Shown: positions 36,441 through 48,865 of the stretch, piece after piece
Layout of the letters: each line of letters opens with the position of its first letter
Position numbering within the stretch: position 1 is the first letter of the stretch
Assembly: GCF_026210795.1 (NCBI RefSeq)
Contig: NC_089442.1
Span: forward strand, 2,976,001-3,040,000
Source of the DNA: Rhizophagus irregularis
Lineage: Eukaryota > Glomeromycota > Glomeromycetes > Glomerales > Glomeraceae
Direction: 5' to 3'
Length of the DNA stretch: 64,000 bases
The notes under the pieces: generated by a model
Told to the model about the DNA's origin: nothing
Databases searched by the model: none
The model's input: only the letters and a program-made list of their open reading frames with translations
Program-made: the position numbers and the translations under genes

Positions 36441-37764
36441 TTATTTAATCAGAAGAACAAGATGGATTAGCGAACGCGGGATCATATATCAAAGATCCTA
36501 TTCATAATTAACCACCGTTTCTTTCATCATATTAGTCTAGGACTCATCAAATGGAACAACATATACGTTATTGATCGTAACGTTAGAAAATGGTCAAACA
36601 ACGTCATTAACCCTCAAATCTTTAATTCTTTGATTAATAATTCCTCTTTGTCACCTATCAAAGAACAAATCATCAACGGAGACATTGATTGGACCTTCAT
36701 TCATGAATGGATCAACTCTAATCCCTTAGACTCTCCAGACGCTAAATTGTCCAGGATACAAGGCTCTAAATCAAGAAATGTAACTTTATATATCCCACTG
36801 CGGATATCCAACAAAGAAATTATCCGCGCTTATATCCCTCAGGAAATATTCCATGCATTAATTGCAACATCGAAAAAGATACTAATGAACACGTCGGCCT
36901 ATGTATAACTCATAAAGAAAACATCATAGATATACTGACACACCACGAGATCACTTTAATTAATATCATTGAAGACGCGGTAGGCGTCAATATTAAGGAT
37001 TAGTGGATACTATCCGCAGTTCAAGATTTTTTAACAAAGATTTTGGAGAAATTTTACCAAAAAATCATCCTTTTTACCTTATAATTCACCATTTGATCCC
37101 TGCTGATCTCACAATCATTTTTGATAATTATATTCCTAAGAAGAAACAACGCTAAGAATTCATGAATCATGGACGATGTTAATTCTAGTATTTGGAATCA
37201 ACGTAGTAAACTCTTTAAAGAATGGGAAAATCTTTAAACATTACAAAGGTTAAAAAGAAGTTTTACAAACGACGACAAACCACTCATTGCGCTTTGAATG
37301 AAGTTACTCGTCAAAAACACACGTGTGCTACACAGAGTCATACTCCTTTAATCCCCTATGGCCGCATTGGTGGTTTATACGACGATACGGCTCATATTAA
37401 GTGGACATCAAACAATTTTTTACATTCGGGTTCTTGGGAATCTCATAGAGATAATATTTGGTTTGATAATATAGATGTTTGTCATACTTTACATTATAAT
37501 TTTATAGGAAATAGTTACTTTATTGGATAATATTTTATGTAACAGTGTGAATAATTTATCCCCTTGGCGGGTGAGTCCCGGGAGTGATCTTGGATCCCTC
37601 TCGTTTCTCGCTCTTCTTTAAGGTCAGGGATCATCGTCTCCTTAGGGTCGCAATTTGGTTGTTAGTGTTAGAATTATTCTCGGCTTAATGTATATTTTGT
37701 CCTTATAATTTGTACTGCAACTTTGTATCTTCTGCGTCATAAAAATAAAAATTATTTAATCAGA
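36441..37764 (+). mobile_element. 5'-truncated LINE-like insertion with 13-bp target duplication
   Basis: The same 13 bases, TTATTTAATCAGA, stand at 36441-36453 and again at 37752-37764. Between them is ~1.3 kb of less AT-rich sequence ending in an A-rich tail (ATAAAAATAAAAA). That is the signature of target-primed reverse transcription. The inside carries broken coding text: at 36630-36908 (SPIKEQIINGDIDWTFIHEW), and at 37222-37530 (KVKKKFYKRRQTTH ... YGRIGGLYDDTAHIKW). The 3' part has a GC-rich untranslated tail (about 37555-37690). Frames are interrupted, so it is a dead copy. Assignment to a non-LTR element rests on the insertion structure. Confidence 0.7.
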
Positions 37765-39530
37765 GGAATTCCTTGAAATTTCTGGGCGAAGATTTTTGGG
37801 CCAAGATTCTTCAATGGCAATAAATCAATGCTTCTATAATCAATATACTAACGAAATATTGATCAGTTGAAAATAATGTGAAATTTCTCAAAGTATTAGA
37901 ATTATTTCAACATGAGTAATTATGAAAATGAAACGACAATTTTTCAAAATACGAAGTACTGTTTGTAATAAACAATAAATTATAGCACAATGGTTGTACT
38001 AATTAATACAGTAATTCATATTTAAAAGGTATGAAACATAATTAATAATATAATTAATTAAATTAATTCTAAAGATATAGTAATCCATCTTTAAAGGTAT
38101 TAAACATAATTAATTAAATTATATTCTAAAGAAACCAAGGAAATATTATAAAAGGTGATGAAAAAAAAGTTTATGTTCGCCGCCTAATGAGAATCTAGGC
38201 ACCCACATGTGATTGTGACGTTAGCTGATTTCTATTGAAAAAATTTTTTCATAATTGTAACTCACAGCTCGTAGTTAATTATTCAACAACCATTTATGAA
38301 ATATATATATACATTACATATAATCAAATTCCCTACCCGCTAGGTTTAATGTTGTATCCAAAATGTTTTATCTGCATTATTACTTTTTTTGAACTTTGTT
38401 TCTAACTTTCGATTTTCACGTTCATGATCGGCTGTTTTATTTTTTAGGTAGCGGTTGCGTCTATATCGTACAGTATATATTTAATGTATACCTATTACAC
38501 TAAACATTTCTGAAAACATTTATCCAATCAACATTAATCTGTAATCACGCATCTGAGTCATAGTTTCAAATTTTCTTAACGATGTCTAGGTTTTTCTTTG
38601 ATAAGGTTACTAAAAGCCCATATAAAAAATATTTATCCTGTATAAAAGATAACTATTTAAATTTAAATAAATTGTATATGTTTAATACACATTTCATAGC
38701 ATCCGTTAACCATTTATATATAATCGCACATGAAATTCCTTAAAATGTTACGCGACCGATGACAAGAGATAAATTGATCGGTAACTATGATATCAAAGGC
38801 GCAGTGCTGTAGTGCTGTAATGAGTCATTGTATATACAAAATATACTATCGCATAAATAAATATATACCAGATTTTGTTGGACGAATTTAGATAAATGTT
38901 GATAAGCCGATAAGCCACAATTAGAGATCTAAATTTTTACCGATCTCATGATTATAAGTAGATAGAATCATAAAAACTGATATTTTATCAGTTGTTTTTG
39001 AATTGGTCTCTATGAATACGCCGAGAGAGGCAGTACTTTTAAAACCTTTTAATTTACCAAGATAAGAAACATGTAATGACTAATTGCGTTTTCCATATTA
39101 TTCCAAATACTATAATCAAAAAGAATTTTTTTATTTTAAATTAATCATCTTCAGAAATCACTACTGGTTTGATAAGTGTTATAGTACAGTAAATTCCAAT
39201 AAGGGAATAAATCATATTGACTATGCATTATAATCCACAATTATACATTATTAGTCATCATTAAGCTTAGTTTAGGTTAAATAACTATAAATTAATTGAT
39301 ATAATAGATGTGACTCATATATGATCTAAATTTTTTTTTTAATAAGTTACTATTAGTCACTATGTATTCAAAAGATTTTTAAAAATATATATATACCCTT
39401 AAATTTTTCCTTGAGAAAATTCAAAATCTTTTTCAAATTTTATCTTTTTCAAATATTATCAAATTTTCTTTTCAAATTATTACAAAATCAAATTTTCAAA
39501 TTTTTCAAATTAAATTTTTTATAATTCAAA
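37765..39530. other. intergenic
   Basis: No gene supported. A pair of direct repeats about 75 bp apart (38000-38110: 'ggtat(g/t)aaacataattaat...attctaaag') is visible. A TA-rich run at 39385-39395 lies upstream of the small ORF that follows. Confidence 0.45.
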
Positions 39531-40064
39531 ATGTCATACCAAATGTGCCCAAATTTCAATACTCCCTTTAACAATATTCCAATTGACAAATGCTATCATT
39601 ATTATCTCCAATCTGGGTCATCTAACTTCCAATACTTGTCATTATTCATAACTTACCTATACATTCTTTTTGCTATTTTATTGATATCTACAAATCTACT
39701 TAACTATACACTCATTTTAATCCTTGTTTTGATAAAATCTGTCATTAAAATATTCTTTTTCCTTTCCTTGAATCTCTCTCTCTCAAATCTCTCTCTTCTC
39801 CTCCAACCATTTCATCCATCAAATCTACTATCAAATCTCTCTCTTTTTAAACATTTTCTTATTTCAAAACTTTCATTATTATTACAATATTCTCCTGTTA
39901 TATCAATTCTTCTTTTATTTCTTGATTCTCTTATTTATTTTCTTGATTTTCTTTATGAGTTGACTCATTCTATAGTATTATTTCTTTTATCTTCACTTTC
40001 TTTTTACAAACGTAAAATTGATTTGATAGTTGATTTAAAAAATACCCTTAATAATTCCCAATAA
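39531..40064 (+). CDS. hypothetical Leu/Ser-rich membrane protein (177 aa)
   Basis: A single-exon frame starts at an ATG with an A at -3 (aaaATGtca). The first ~38 residues are polar (MSYQMCPNFNTPFNNIPIDK), then come several hydrophobic stretches (LSLFITYLYILFAILLI, LILILVLIKSVIKIFFFL, SILLLFLDSLIYFL, IVLFLLSSLSF) separated by serine/leucine runs. It ends with a short basic tail. It resembles no family I know. Composition is simple (Leu, Ser, Ile, Phe), and T-rich DNA can give such frames by chance, so it may not be a real gene. It is followed by a tandem duplication. Confidence 0.35.
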   Translation: MSYQMCPNFNTPFNNIPIDKCYHYYLQSGSSNFQYLSLFITYLYILFAILLISTNLLNYTLILILVLIKSVIKIFFFLSLNLSLSNLSLLLQPFHPSNLLSNLSLFKHFLISKLSLLLQYSPVISILLLFLDSLIYFLDFLYELTHSIVLFLLSSLSFYKRKIDLIVDLKNTLNNSQ

Positions 40065-40177
40065 TTTAGACATTATTTAATTAAATAATTTTATATTACG
40101 TAGCTAGGTCCATTGCTTACCAAATATAGCATGGAGACGTAATCTTTACCCTTTGGTCAACTCGGGAATACTTGGCC

Positions 40178-40425
40178 ATTCTTAGATAGATAATTTTTAC
40201 AAGGGGATCGTTTGCATCGCCCATGAAGCATTGCACTGTGCTGATTGGTGTCAGAGAGATCCTTTGTCTTGTAAAAATTTACCCTTTTTTGATCATTTGA
40301 TTATTCTTAGATAGATAAATTTTACAAGGGGATCGTTTGCATCGCCCTTGAAGCATTGCACTATGCTAATTGGTGTCAGAGAGATCCTTTGTCTTGTAAA
40401 ATTTACCTTTCTTGATCATTTGATC
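40178..40425 (+). repeat. 125-bp tandem duplication with complementary ends
   Basis: Two adjacent copies (40178-40302 and 40303-40425) are ~95% alike. In each, the left part TTTTTACAAGGGGATC can pair with the right part GATCCTTTGTCTTGTAAAA, enclosing GCATCGCCC...GCATTGCACT. Each copy could therefore form a long stem. No gene. Confidence 0.75.
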
Positions 40426-42480
40426 TATCTCATGTGATTTCCTTCTTCACATGTGATATCCTTTATTTCATTCCTTTGTTGAGTTCTTTCCTTAATAACT
40501 TATCAACTCAACAATAATCCATCACCGTTGGTTCCACAATATCTGTGTCCAAGTTCAATTCTTGGAGGTGATTTTCTTACTAATTAGTTTTGTATCTTCT
40601 TTTTTTCAGTTTTCCATAGTGTCTTCCTGTTTGTACCATTGTAGTGATCATCTGTTTTGTAATAATCAGGAGAAATAAATTACTAGAATTTTTCACATAT
40701 AGTCTATTTTTTATTCAATAGGGATAATGTACTCCGGTGTCTCCAATGTGTTCTGGACCTGAAATCTAAAAGAAAGTATATAGAAACATTAGCAAACGTT
40801 TATAATAAAAATTTTTTTTGTTTCTTAACGGCATATTAACGTTTATAATAAAATTTTTTTTTGTTTCTTAACGGCATATTACAGAATTTACGTTTCCAGT
40901 GTAATCTAAAAAAAAATGGGAAACGTTTAATAGTGAACATTTCTAATTAATAAAAATAAAGAAAGTTTCACATAGATATTGTGAAACTTACCGTCTCCTA
41001 ATTCACTCAAAGTCCAAAACTACAAAAAGATACAAAAGGAAAGAAACATTAGTTTATGTTTCTTTAAATAAAAGTTAGAAAAAAAGTTTCAAAGTTACAA
41101 AACTTACCAGCACTTACAATTCCGTATGAAATTGGAAGAAACCTACAAAAAAAATAAAGAAATGTTGGTCAGTCAACGCTTCCTTTAAAAAAAAATAAAA
41201 ATAAAAAGTTTCGAGATTTTACTCGCTTTTTTTAACTTTTTTTCCCGCATTTTGTAGTAAAGTTAATAACGTATACGACATAGCAATGAATTTACAAGGT
41301 AGAAATTTCACAAGACAACAGTTTCCCATTACAGCAACATTGACATTTTCGATTCGAAACTTCATGCATAAAAAAGTTTCAAAAAATCGAAACTTTATAT
41401 ATATAAAAAATTTAAAAAAATAAGTTGAATTTTTGAACTAAAATATTCCCCTGTAATATACAGTGAGCTCTACAGAAATTTCACGCAATAGATGAGCATG
41501 AATATTTATCTTGCTTTCAATCGAAAAATACTCTTAAGGAAATTAAACCACCTTTATTAGAATTTATGGTGTAGCAAATAATAGGTATTATTTAATAGGT
41601 TACGTTATGTTCTTGTTTATTTCTTACAGTATTGTGCCTTATTGTTTTTTAGATATGAAACTTTAACTGGTATGCTTTCTCCATTTGTACTTGTTTCTCT
41701 GGATGTATATATTATATAATACAACTAAACTTACAGGTACTGTACGGTACGAAGTCACCTAATAAAATATAATACCTATAATATTTTTTTTTTTTAATTT
41801 AATTTTTAAGACTTACCATTAAAAAGTTAAGGGAAATTATTCATTTTGTCAGCATTTTCATTGGTAAGTACTATAGTGGACATGATTAATTATACCCAAA
41901 GGTTATTCATGTGATTTTGGTACGCTTGGTATCGTACCCATCGTACCTGTACATAATTAATAATACCTTACTTATTATATCATATCGTACCATATACTTT
42001 ATATATTACTCGCAAACAATGTGATAATCAACGTAGTAAAATCAAGCAGTCTAATTTCTATAGCAGGAATGGAGTACCGAGTTAAGTGATAGTGCTTATA
42101 TATGAAATGAATTGAAGATATTAAAGCTATAGAGATAGAGGCAATTATTTATTATTTTAGTTAAAGTGATGAGGCTTGCTCATGCAACATATAATTTATA
42201 CATTTATTTTTATTTTTAAAATGTAGACAATGATGGGAGCATACAAGTTTGTGGGCTGAGTCCTTACAAAAGGAAACTACTACCCTAACACTGTACCTAT
42301 ATAAACCCAACCCCCTCTAAGAAGGGATCGTACTGCCTATTATTGAAACCTACAACACTAGGCATTACTAGCATTGTACGCGAACTGAAGAGAAAAAGAA
42401 AAAGAGTAAAGAAAAAAAAGAACTATTATTGTCTATAAAATCTAAATAGAGGTCCATCCTCCAGAATGTAAATAGTTAGA
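40426..42480. other. intergenic with short tandem repeat
   Basis: A 43-bp unit (AACGTTTATAATAAAA...CTTAACGGCATATT) is doubled at 40795-40880. Short phrases 'gaaacatt/gtttcaaa...cttac' recur from 40780 to 41400. No coding supported. 42230-42420 leads into the LINE relic. Confidence 0.45.
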
Positions 42481-43998
42481 CGTTATCAAAATCAATCACA
42501 TAGGAATAGGCATATCAGTATTTGGACTAGTAGTGTGTGGATCCGGGTAGAATGGGTGAAAGTGTTGACATGGAGTAGACAAGAAGCGAGGGCGATCAGT
42601 AACGTGGCCTAGCGTGGAGTCCATTGGATCGCGAGCGTCACGATTAGTTCTGATTTGATTCGTATGTTTGTAATTACGTTTCTTTTTTTTTGGTGATATG
42701 GTGAGATTTCTCACATTTGTGCAAACATTCGTTGTGTTTTTGCCAGATGGTTGATATAAATTTTGTTGAAGTGACGTGAAAAAGTCAAAAATGACATGTC
42801 GCGTAAGCGAGTTTTGTTAGTGTAGGATTGAACAAGGTCCACTAAAGTTTGAGGAACTAGTAACTAGTTAATGTAGTATTAAATGAGTGTCATGAGCTTC
42901 GTCCAACACAGGTGTGAAAAGCTGTAGTCGTTTAACACTGTCAGGTATGAATTTGTGACCTTGGAAAATAATAGGCGGCGCGTTATCTGTATAACAATCT
43001 GATATTTCCGCCCACGCGAATCCCATTTGAGTATTGGTGTCTTTACTAAATTTTCTGACGAAAAAACCATCTGTATAAAAAGAAAAGGATCCTTTGTTAA
43101 TAAAAGTATTTTTTGCTATACGTAAAAGTGAATTGATAAGATCAGTGTTGCCTATAAAAATATTACAAATATAAAAATGTGAAGAAGATAATTAATGTTA
43201 ACTATAGGATCAAAATCAGACATGTTATATTATTATCATCTATATCTATATCTAAGGAAAGTGTTGAGGGATTATTAAAAGGAATAAAAAGGTTGTGTTT
43301 AAAGCATTAAAAGCTAAAGTTCGTAACGTGATTAAAGGTTGTGTAGGATAAATTATTTTATGGATCACGTGTTTCGGTAAGAATTTCTATGAGTGAACCA
43401 AAAATTTAATAAGATCATGGGTTGGTGACACAATAACACATTTGGGTCGGAGGTCCCTATAATATGATGTATGCTTTAAGCACCCTGAACATTGGTTATT
43501 TCTTCTTTGGAGTAAGGTGTGTCCGTGAATCTGCTGATTGCATAAGGTACATAATGCGATCGGTAAGTTAAACTGATCGAATTCGGTTCATTAAGCTGTT
43601 CAATAGTTTCCCATATATTTTGACATTATTAATCGGGTCCCATCATTCATTGATAGGACGGTGAATTTCTGATTGCTGTATTCGTGGAGTAATAAAAGAA
43701 AAGCGCATAATCGGTTGTTTTTCTAATGAATAAAGTAGGCTTCTGATAATATACCCTTATTTTCAAGTTTAGTAAACCGTCCAGGAGATTTTCCTTTGAA
43801 GTTGTTCCCAGGAGTGGATTTAATTTCGTTCCAAGATTTTAAGAAATTGCCGTCAATGGAGCAAATCTGGTCCATGAAGATAATTCGTTTCTTTCTCAAA
43901 GATGTCATGTCCGCGTTTGTAAGGTCATTTCCTACAATAGGGTTGGATCCTCCTCTAATTTGAGTATCAGTATGTAGTATGAACGATAATTTATACAT
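42481..43998 (-). mobile_element. degenerate LINE (non-LTR retrotransposon) relic
   Basis: Pieces read on the minus strand follow the order of the C-terminal half of a Rhizophagus-type LINE protein. First is MTSLRKKRIIFMDQICSIDG...SWNEI (43998 down to 43723). Then come a zinc-finger-like CxxC...H...CSGC stretch (about 43480-43570), an RNase-H-like stretch (MGFAWAEISDCYTDNAPP with IIFQGHKF, about 42950-43070), and a C-terminal frame ending in DRPRFLSTPCQHFHPFY (42496-42714). Frames are broken throughout. The reverse-transcriptase core is not seen, so the copy is 5'-truncated. The family call is from recognised phrases and is moderately sure. Confidence 0.6.
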
Positions 43999-44755
43999 TT
44001 AGCTACTGAATCAAATAATTTTAATCTAAATGTACACCAAAAAATGTAATGTGCACTAACATTGTCTAACGCATTATCAATATTACATCAGAAGTTTTAA
44101 TATATCTTAATAAAAATTTTCGTATGTTAGACGATTAAATATTACATATGTAAAATGTTAAACTTTAAATACCAATCAGGTTTTCAATATTATGTTTATT
44201 AATTTATTCATATTTTTAATTTAAAAATAGGGAAACCATATTAAAATTATTAGATCAATTTAGCCAAAGATTGATCTCACAGTCCGATGAGATATGAATC
44301 TGGAAAAAAAATTCCAAGTTAATAGAATAAATATTCTTAATATATATAATTTGATTTTGCATTCTTCATATACGTTATACGATACTAAAGTTTATTAAGA
44401 GATTGGATAATAATAAATTGAGTCCATATACCAAAACATAGTTATTAGGTAGCACGTATAATTACAAATATCTGTTGTTCAATATTATAGTAAAAAATGT
44501 CATGAAATGGCTGGCATTACGTACGTAATTTGACTGAAATTAAGTATGACGCACATGTGCGTGACTTTGCATATAAAACGGATGGGAGTGATGAAATAAG
44601 ACACGTGATTATACCTTTTGAAGAATTAATGGATGTACATTTGGAAATAAAGATCTTAATTGTCTACTTGTAAAAATAGCATTTGGATGCGAGGTTTCAC
44701 TAAACTCGGGACCAAGTTTCTTTTTATTTCGGCTTTTTTAAATTCTTATTTCCAT
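43999..44755. other. intergenic
   Basis: AT-rich, no gene seen. Confidence 0.5.
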
Positions 44756-45115
44756 AATACCATTTATAGAAAATCTTACGAATTTCTGTTATAGGAAGTC
44801 TTTTTTCTGGATCAACATTCCAACATCTTTTCATTTCATTAAATTAGCGTAACATTCTGATGTATCTTCCGTAATTTCAAGTCGCTCTCGTATCATATTC
44901 AACATTAGCAAAAGGTTTACAACCTGTCGTAACTTTCCACATAATCATGCCTGCACAATATAAACATCAGATTCTTTGGAAAATGTAGATCCTTTATATA
45001 TTTCTGGTGCAATATAAGAAATCACTCTATGTATTTCATTATTTACAGGCTGAAGATAATCCTAAGTTTCCAATTTGCTATTGATGTGCTTTATCACATG
45101 ACAAATTAATTAACA
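44756..45115 (-). pseudogene. TKL-type kinase C-lobe relic
   Basis: On the minus strand, the piece YIAPEIYKGSTFSKESDVY (about 44965-45025) is the APE region and the following helix of the kinase family. It is followed by broken MWKVTTGCKPF-like text and a CWN.DPEKRLPI-like end (about 44795-44825). Stops and frameshifts occur every few dozen codons. No N-lobe was found. Confidence 0.6.
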
Positions 45116-48100
45116 ATGAAAATCTCGATGTATAAATTTTGTATTATGTATAGTTTCGAGCCTAATAAACATAATAATATACATATAATTATAAAATACT
45201 TTTTTTTTTGTTTACTCTACCCTATGAAAAAAAATCATCCAATTTTTGTACAATATTTGTTCAAGTCCGTGTGGAAATTGTACAATTATTGCAGATTTTT
45301 GGATAAAAATAGTTATGAAGTTTTTCAAAGCATATTAAAAGTATGCAATTTTTGTACAACTTAAATTTAGAATATAGAAAATGTTCAATTTTTGTGTGAT
45401 TTTTATACAACTTAAATTTAGGATACAGAAAACATTCAATTTTTGTACAATAAAAATTGTGATTATTGTACACTTGAAAATAGACTTAAATTTAGGATAC
45501 AGAAAGCAATTTTTGGGTAATCTTATTATACTACTTTCCATTTTACCTGTATGGTTACATTTGACCACTTTTAGGGTCGAATAGACCACTTTTAACCATT
45601 ATAAATAGATTTTCCTAAGTAAAGTGATTTATGCAGTAAAGTTACACAAAATTCAACCGCATATTTGCTTATAAACGGGCATCTTCCGGACCCATTGGTG
45701 AAATTTTTGTATCATCTTGTAACTAAAAAAAAGTCAAAAACTTTTTATTAGGTTACACAATTAGTTCTGACCGGAATTATAATTTGGCCAGAATTATGCG
45801 GTAAAAATCAAATCTTAAAATTATATATGTTGGTCACGTGATCTGATCGTCAAAATAAATATGATGACGCGCAATGTTTTTGTTTATGTTTTTTTAACCT
45901 TTTAACTTTTCTTCAACTTTCTTTTAAAATATCAGGTAAGAAAAACTTGTGTTCTTTATCTTTTTATTTTCCTAACTTTTTACATTTTAATGTTACTAAC
46001 TTGCTTTCTTCACTAACTTCATACTTTTTTTTATTACTAATACTAATAATTTACTTTTTAACACTACTAATTTGCTTTCTTCACTAACTTCATACTTTTT
46101 TATTTAATACTAATAATTTACTTACACTAATAATTTACTTTTTTCTTTGATGATACTACTAGCTAATTTACTTTCATGTTATTAACATACTTTATTTTAT
46201 TTTATTTTCTTACAAATTTTTATATTTATAATTATATCAAATTTAGTATTTTATTTATGAAATATTGTGTATATTTTTTATATTTTAAGTCAATAAAAAA
46301 AATTCATAATTTCACTTTATAAATTGCCTGTTATTACTGTAAAATTTAACCTATAATTCCTAAAATATGGCCTAAAATTTGGCTCAAAAATCACACAATA
46401 ATTGTATAAATTCATGTCAAAAATAGGATAATTATTGAATAAATTACCATGCAATAATTGTGTGATTTATTGCAATTTTTAGCACAATTATTGTATGGTC
46501 AAATATACAGAAATCGTAGTGAATTTAATTGAATGATTTTTCAACAAAAATCACACAGACTTTTTTCATAGGGCTATGTAATTTCTGTAAATTTCTCTCG
46601 TAAAAAATTATGTAAATTTCCTCCTGATGCATATCAAAAAATCTTGAGAATCGTTTAAAATTTTTTAATATGATAATTTCATTATTTCTTCTCTCTTAAT
46701 TTTGTATAATGGGTTTATTAATATTTATTGAACCATCAGACCAAGTCGCTTTGATATATGATACCAAATCCTCCCTTTGCTATTCCAGAATATGGTATCC
46801 ATTCCATCAAAATTTCTGCTCTATTATTATTAAACATACTATAAATAGAATTAAATAATGTATTTGGGCAAAACTATTTGTCAATATTTTTTATCTTGTC
46901 AGTAAATCAATTTCAAGTAGGCGTATCAGTATATGTATCACCACAACGAAAACATTCTTATCGTACTCGTTAAATGAAACAAACGAAATTGGCACGGGAC
47001 TAAATCTTAACTTTGGTGTCGGATCAAAAGGATCAAGCTTCATTTATTATTTTATGTAAAAATACTAAAAATAATTGTAAAATTTAAAGCATATTGTATT
47101 CCTAAGATTTTTTTACTTCATATTCATTTATTTACTAAATGTAATAACTCTAATAATCTTGTGCATAATTTGTTTTGGTGCAACTATTTAAATAACTAAT
47201 TAAATAAAAATTACTTATATTTGTACAATTCCGTTTTATTAAAAGACAGGAACATGTATTAACGTCATGCCAAATCAGTAACATGCATTTTTTTCGTTTA
47301 TTATTAAATTTAATTTATATTTTATATTATAATCTTATATATATTCAAATTTTATAAAATTCCACTTGTCTAATTTTAACTATCTTTTTGTATGGATTGA
47401 TTACTAAATTAGGTTTATTAATAATAATTTTTTTTTTACTCCATAATAAAACATTACGTTTAAGATAATGTGAATAATTGAATTAGTAATAAATAATTAG
47501 AAATAAGAAATACAGTATGTACTGCATGATTAAATAATATTATCGTACGGCCCTATAGCCTATAGGATGCCATCGATAGTTAATCATCGTACAATATTGA
47601 ATATCAATATTTTATTTGTGTACAATATTGAAATGATAATAGATGCAAAATTCGTTGTAAAGAATCAAATCAACTAAATCAATTAAATTACTAGTATTCT
47701 TAGTAATTCTAGGGCAGTAATTTTGAAATTAATTTTATTAAAAGAAAGAAAAAGTCTATTAATAAATAAATACAATAGCTCTAATGTAAAGCATGATCTG
47801 CATTAGCTGTACGAACGTTACTTCGTGACGTTATAACACCGTAAAAAATGATGTCATATTGAAATACAAAAGGATATTTATTGTATTAAAGAGCGATATA
47901 ATTCATAATTTTGTTCAGTTTATATACTTATTTAATTAGTTTATTAAAAATAATTCATCAAGATAAAAAATAATAATAATTTTACGTAAGAATACCAGTA
48001 TACTACTTAATTGTTGGCAAATTATATAATAATTTCTCTTGGATTATCTAAGGATACGATCAGAATACATCGATCACGTTCTTGCTATACAAGCACAATT

Positions 48101-48865
48101 AATAACATTTGTAAATTTTATTAATTTAATATATAAACCTTTACAAACTGAGTTTAAGTTTCTCAGTTTGCATGAAAAAACTGAGCAGTGTGATTCCTAG
48201 TTGTAATGTCTTGTCTTAATAATTTATTAAAAAAATAGAGAATATTTTTGCAGATTTTAAAATTTAAATAATATTAAAAATAAAAGTCAACAATATAAAT
48301 TAAATACAATCAGCCATTGAAATGAGTATACTTATATTATTATTTTGATAATTTATATTTAATAATTGGAAAAGTTAATTAAAAAGATTTATTTAAATTA
48401 CAAACTAAGAAATTTGTAAAATATTTACTACTCTAGCCTTAGTGTTTAAATAATTCTGAAAAAAAGAGAATACATACACATATATGGATAAAATATAATA
48501 AGGAATTATTTAAATTACAAACTAAGAATCTTGTAAAATATTTTACTATACTCTAGCCTTAGTGTTTAAATAAATCTAACAACAATTTCTGTTAAATGTA
48601 TGACATCAAATACCACTTAAAAAAACTATAAATTCTTATAAAAACACAAATAATTAGTTATTTTTTATCTGTTTTAATATCTAAATAATTAAATAAATAA
48701 AATTAATTTCGTATAAATCTAAATAATTAAATAAATAAAATTAATTTCATATAAATCTAAATAATTAGATAAATGAAATTAATTTCATATAAATCTAAAT
48801 AATTAAATAAATAAAATTAATTTCATATAAATAATTTACAAAATTAATTCTTTTTATATACTGTA
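45116..48865. repeat. repeat-rich non-coding stretch
   Basis: No gene. Repeats seen: 45335-45520, a unit of ~50 bp (caatttttgtacaacttaaatttaggatacagaaa) in three or four diverged copies; 45990-46140, ~70-bp units with 'ctttcttcactaacttcatac'; 47815-47840, a half-decayed hairpin with apex TTCG (AACGTTACTTCGTGACGTT); 48388-48454 and 48505-48573, two copies of a ~65-bp block (ACTCTAGCCTTAGTGTTTAAATAA); 48679-48835, four copies of a 38-bp unit (ATCTAAATAATTAAATAAAT...). The last lies just beyond the 3' end of the broken kinase. Confidence 0.6.

Noticed and set aside
40178-40425. Possible snRNA (U1-like) genes in the 125-bp units
   Set aside because: A small resemblance (GCATTGCACT...GTGCTGA) is not backed by a U1 5' end (ACTTACCTG) or by the right order of stems.
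42496-42714. 72-codon basic ORF as an independent gene
   Set aside because: Its order and text fit the C-terminal end of the LINE relic on the same strand.
45116-45589. Set of 64-84-codon ORFs on both strands
   Set aside because: They come from the ~50-bp AT-rich repeats there; Tyr/Ile/Asn-rich with no consistent frame between repeats.
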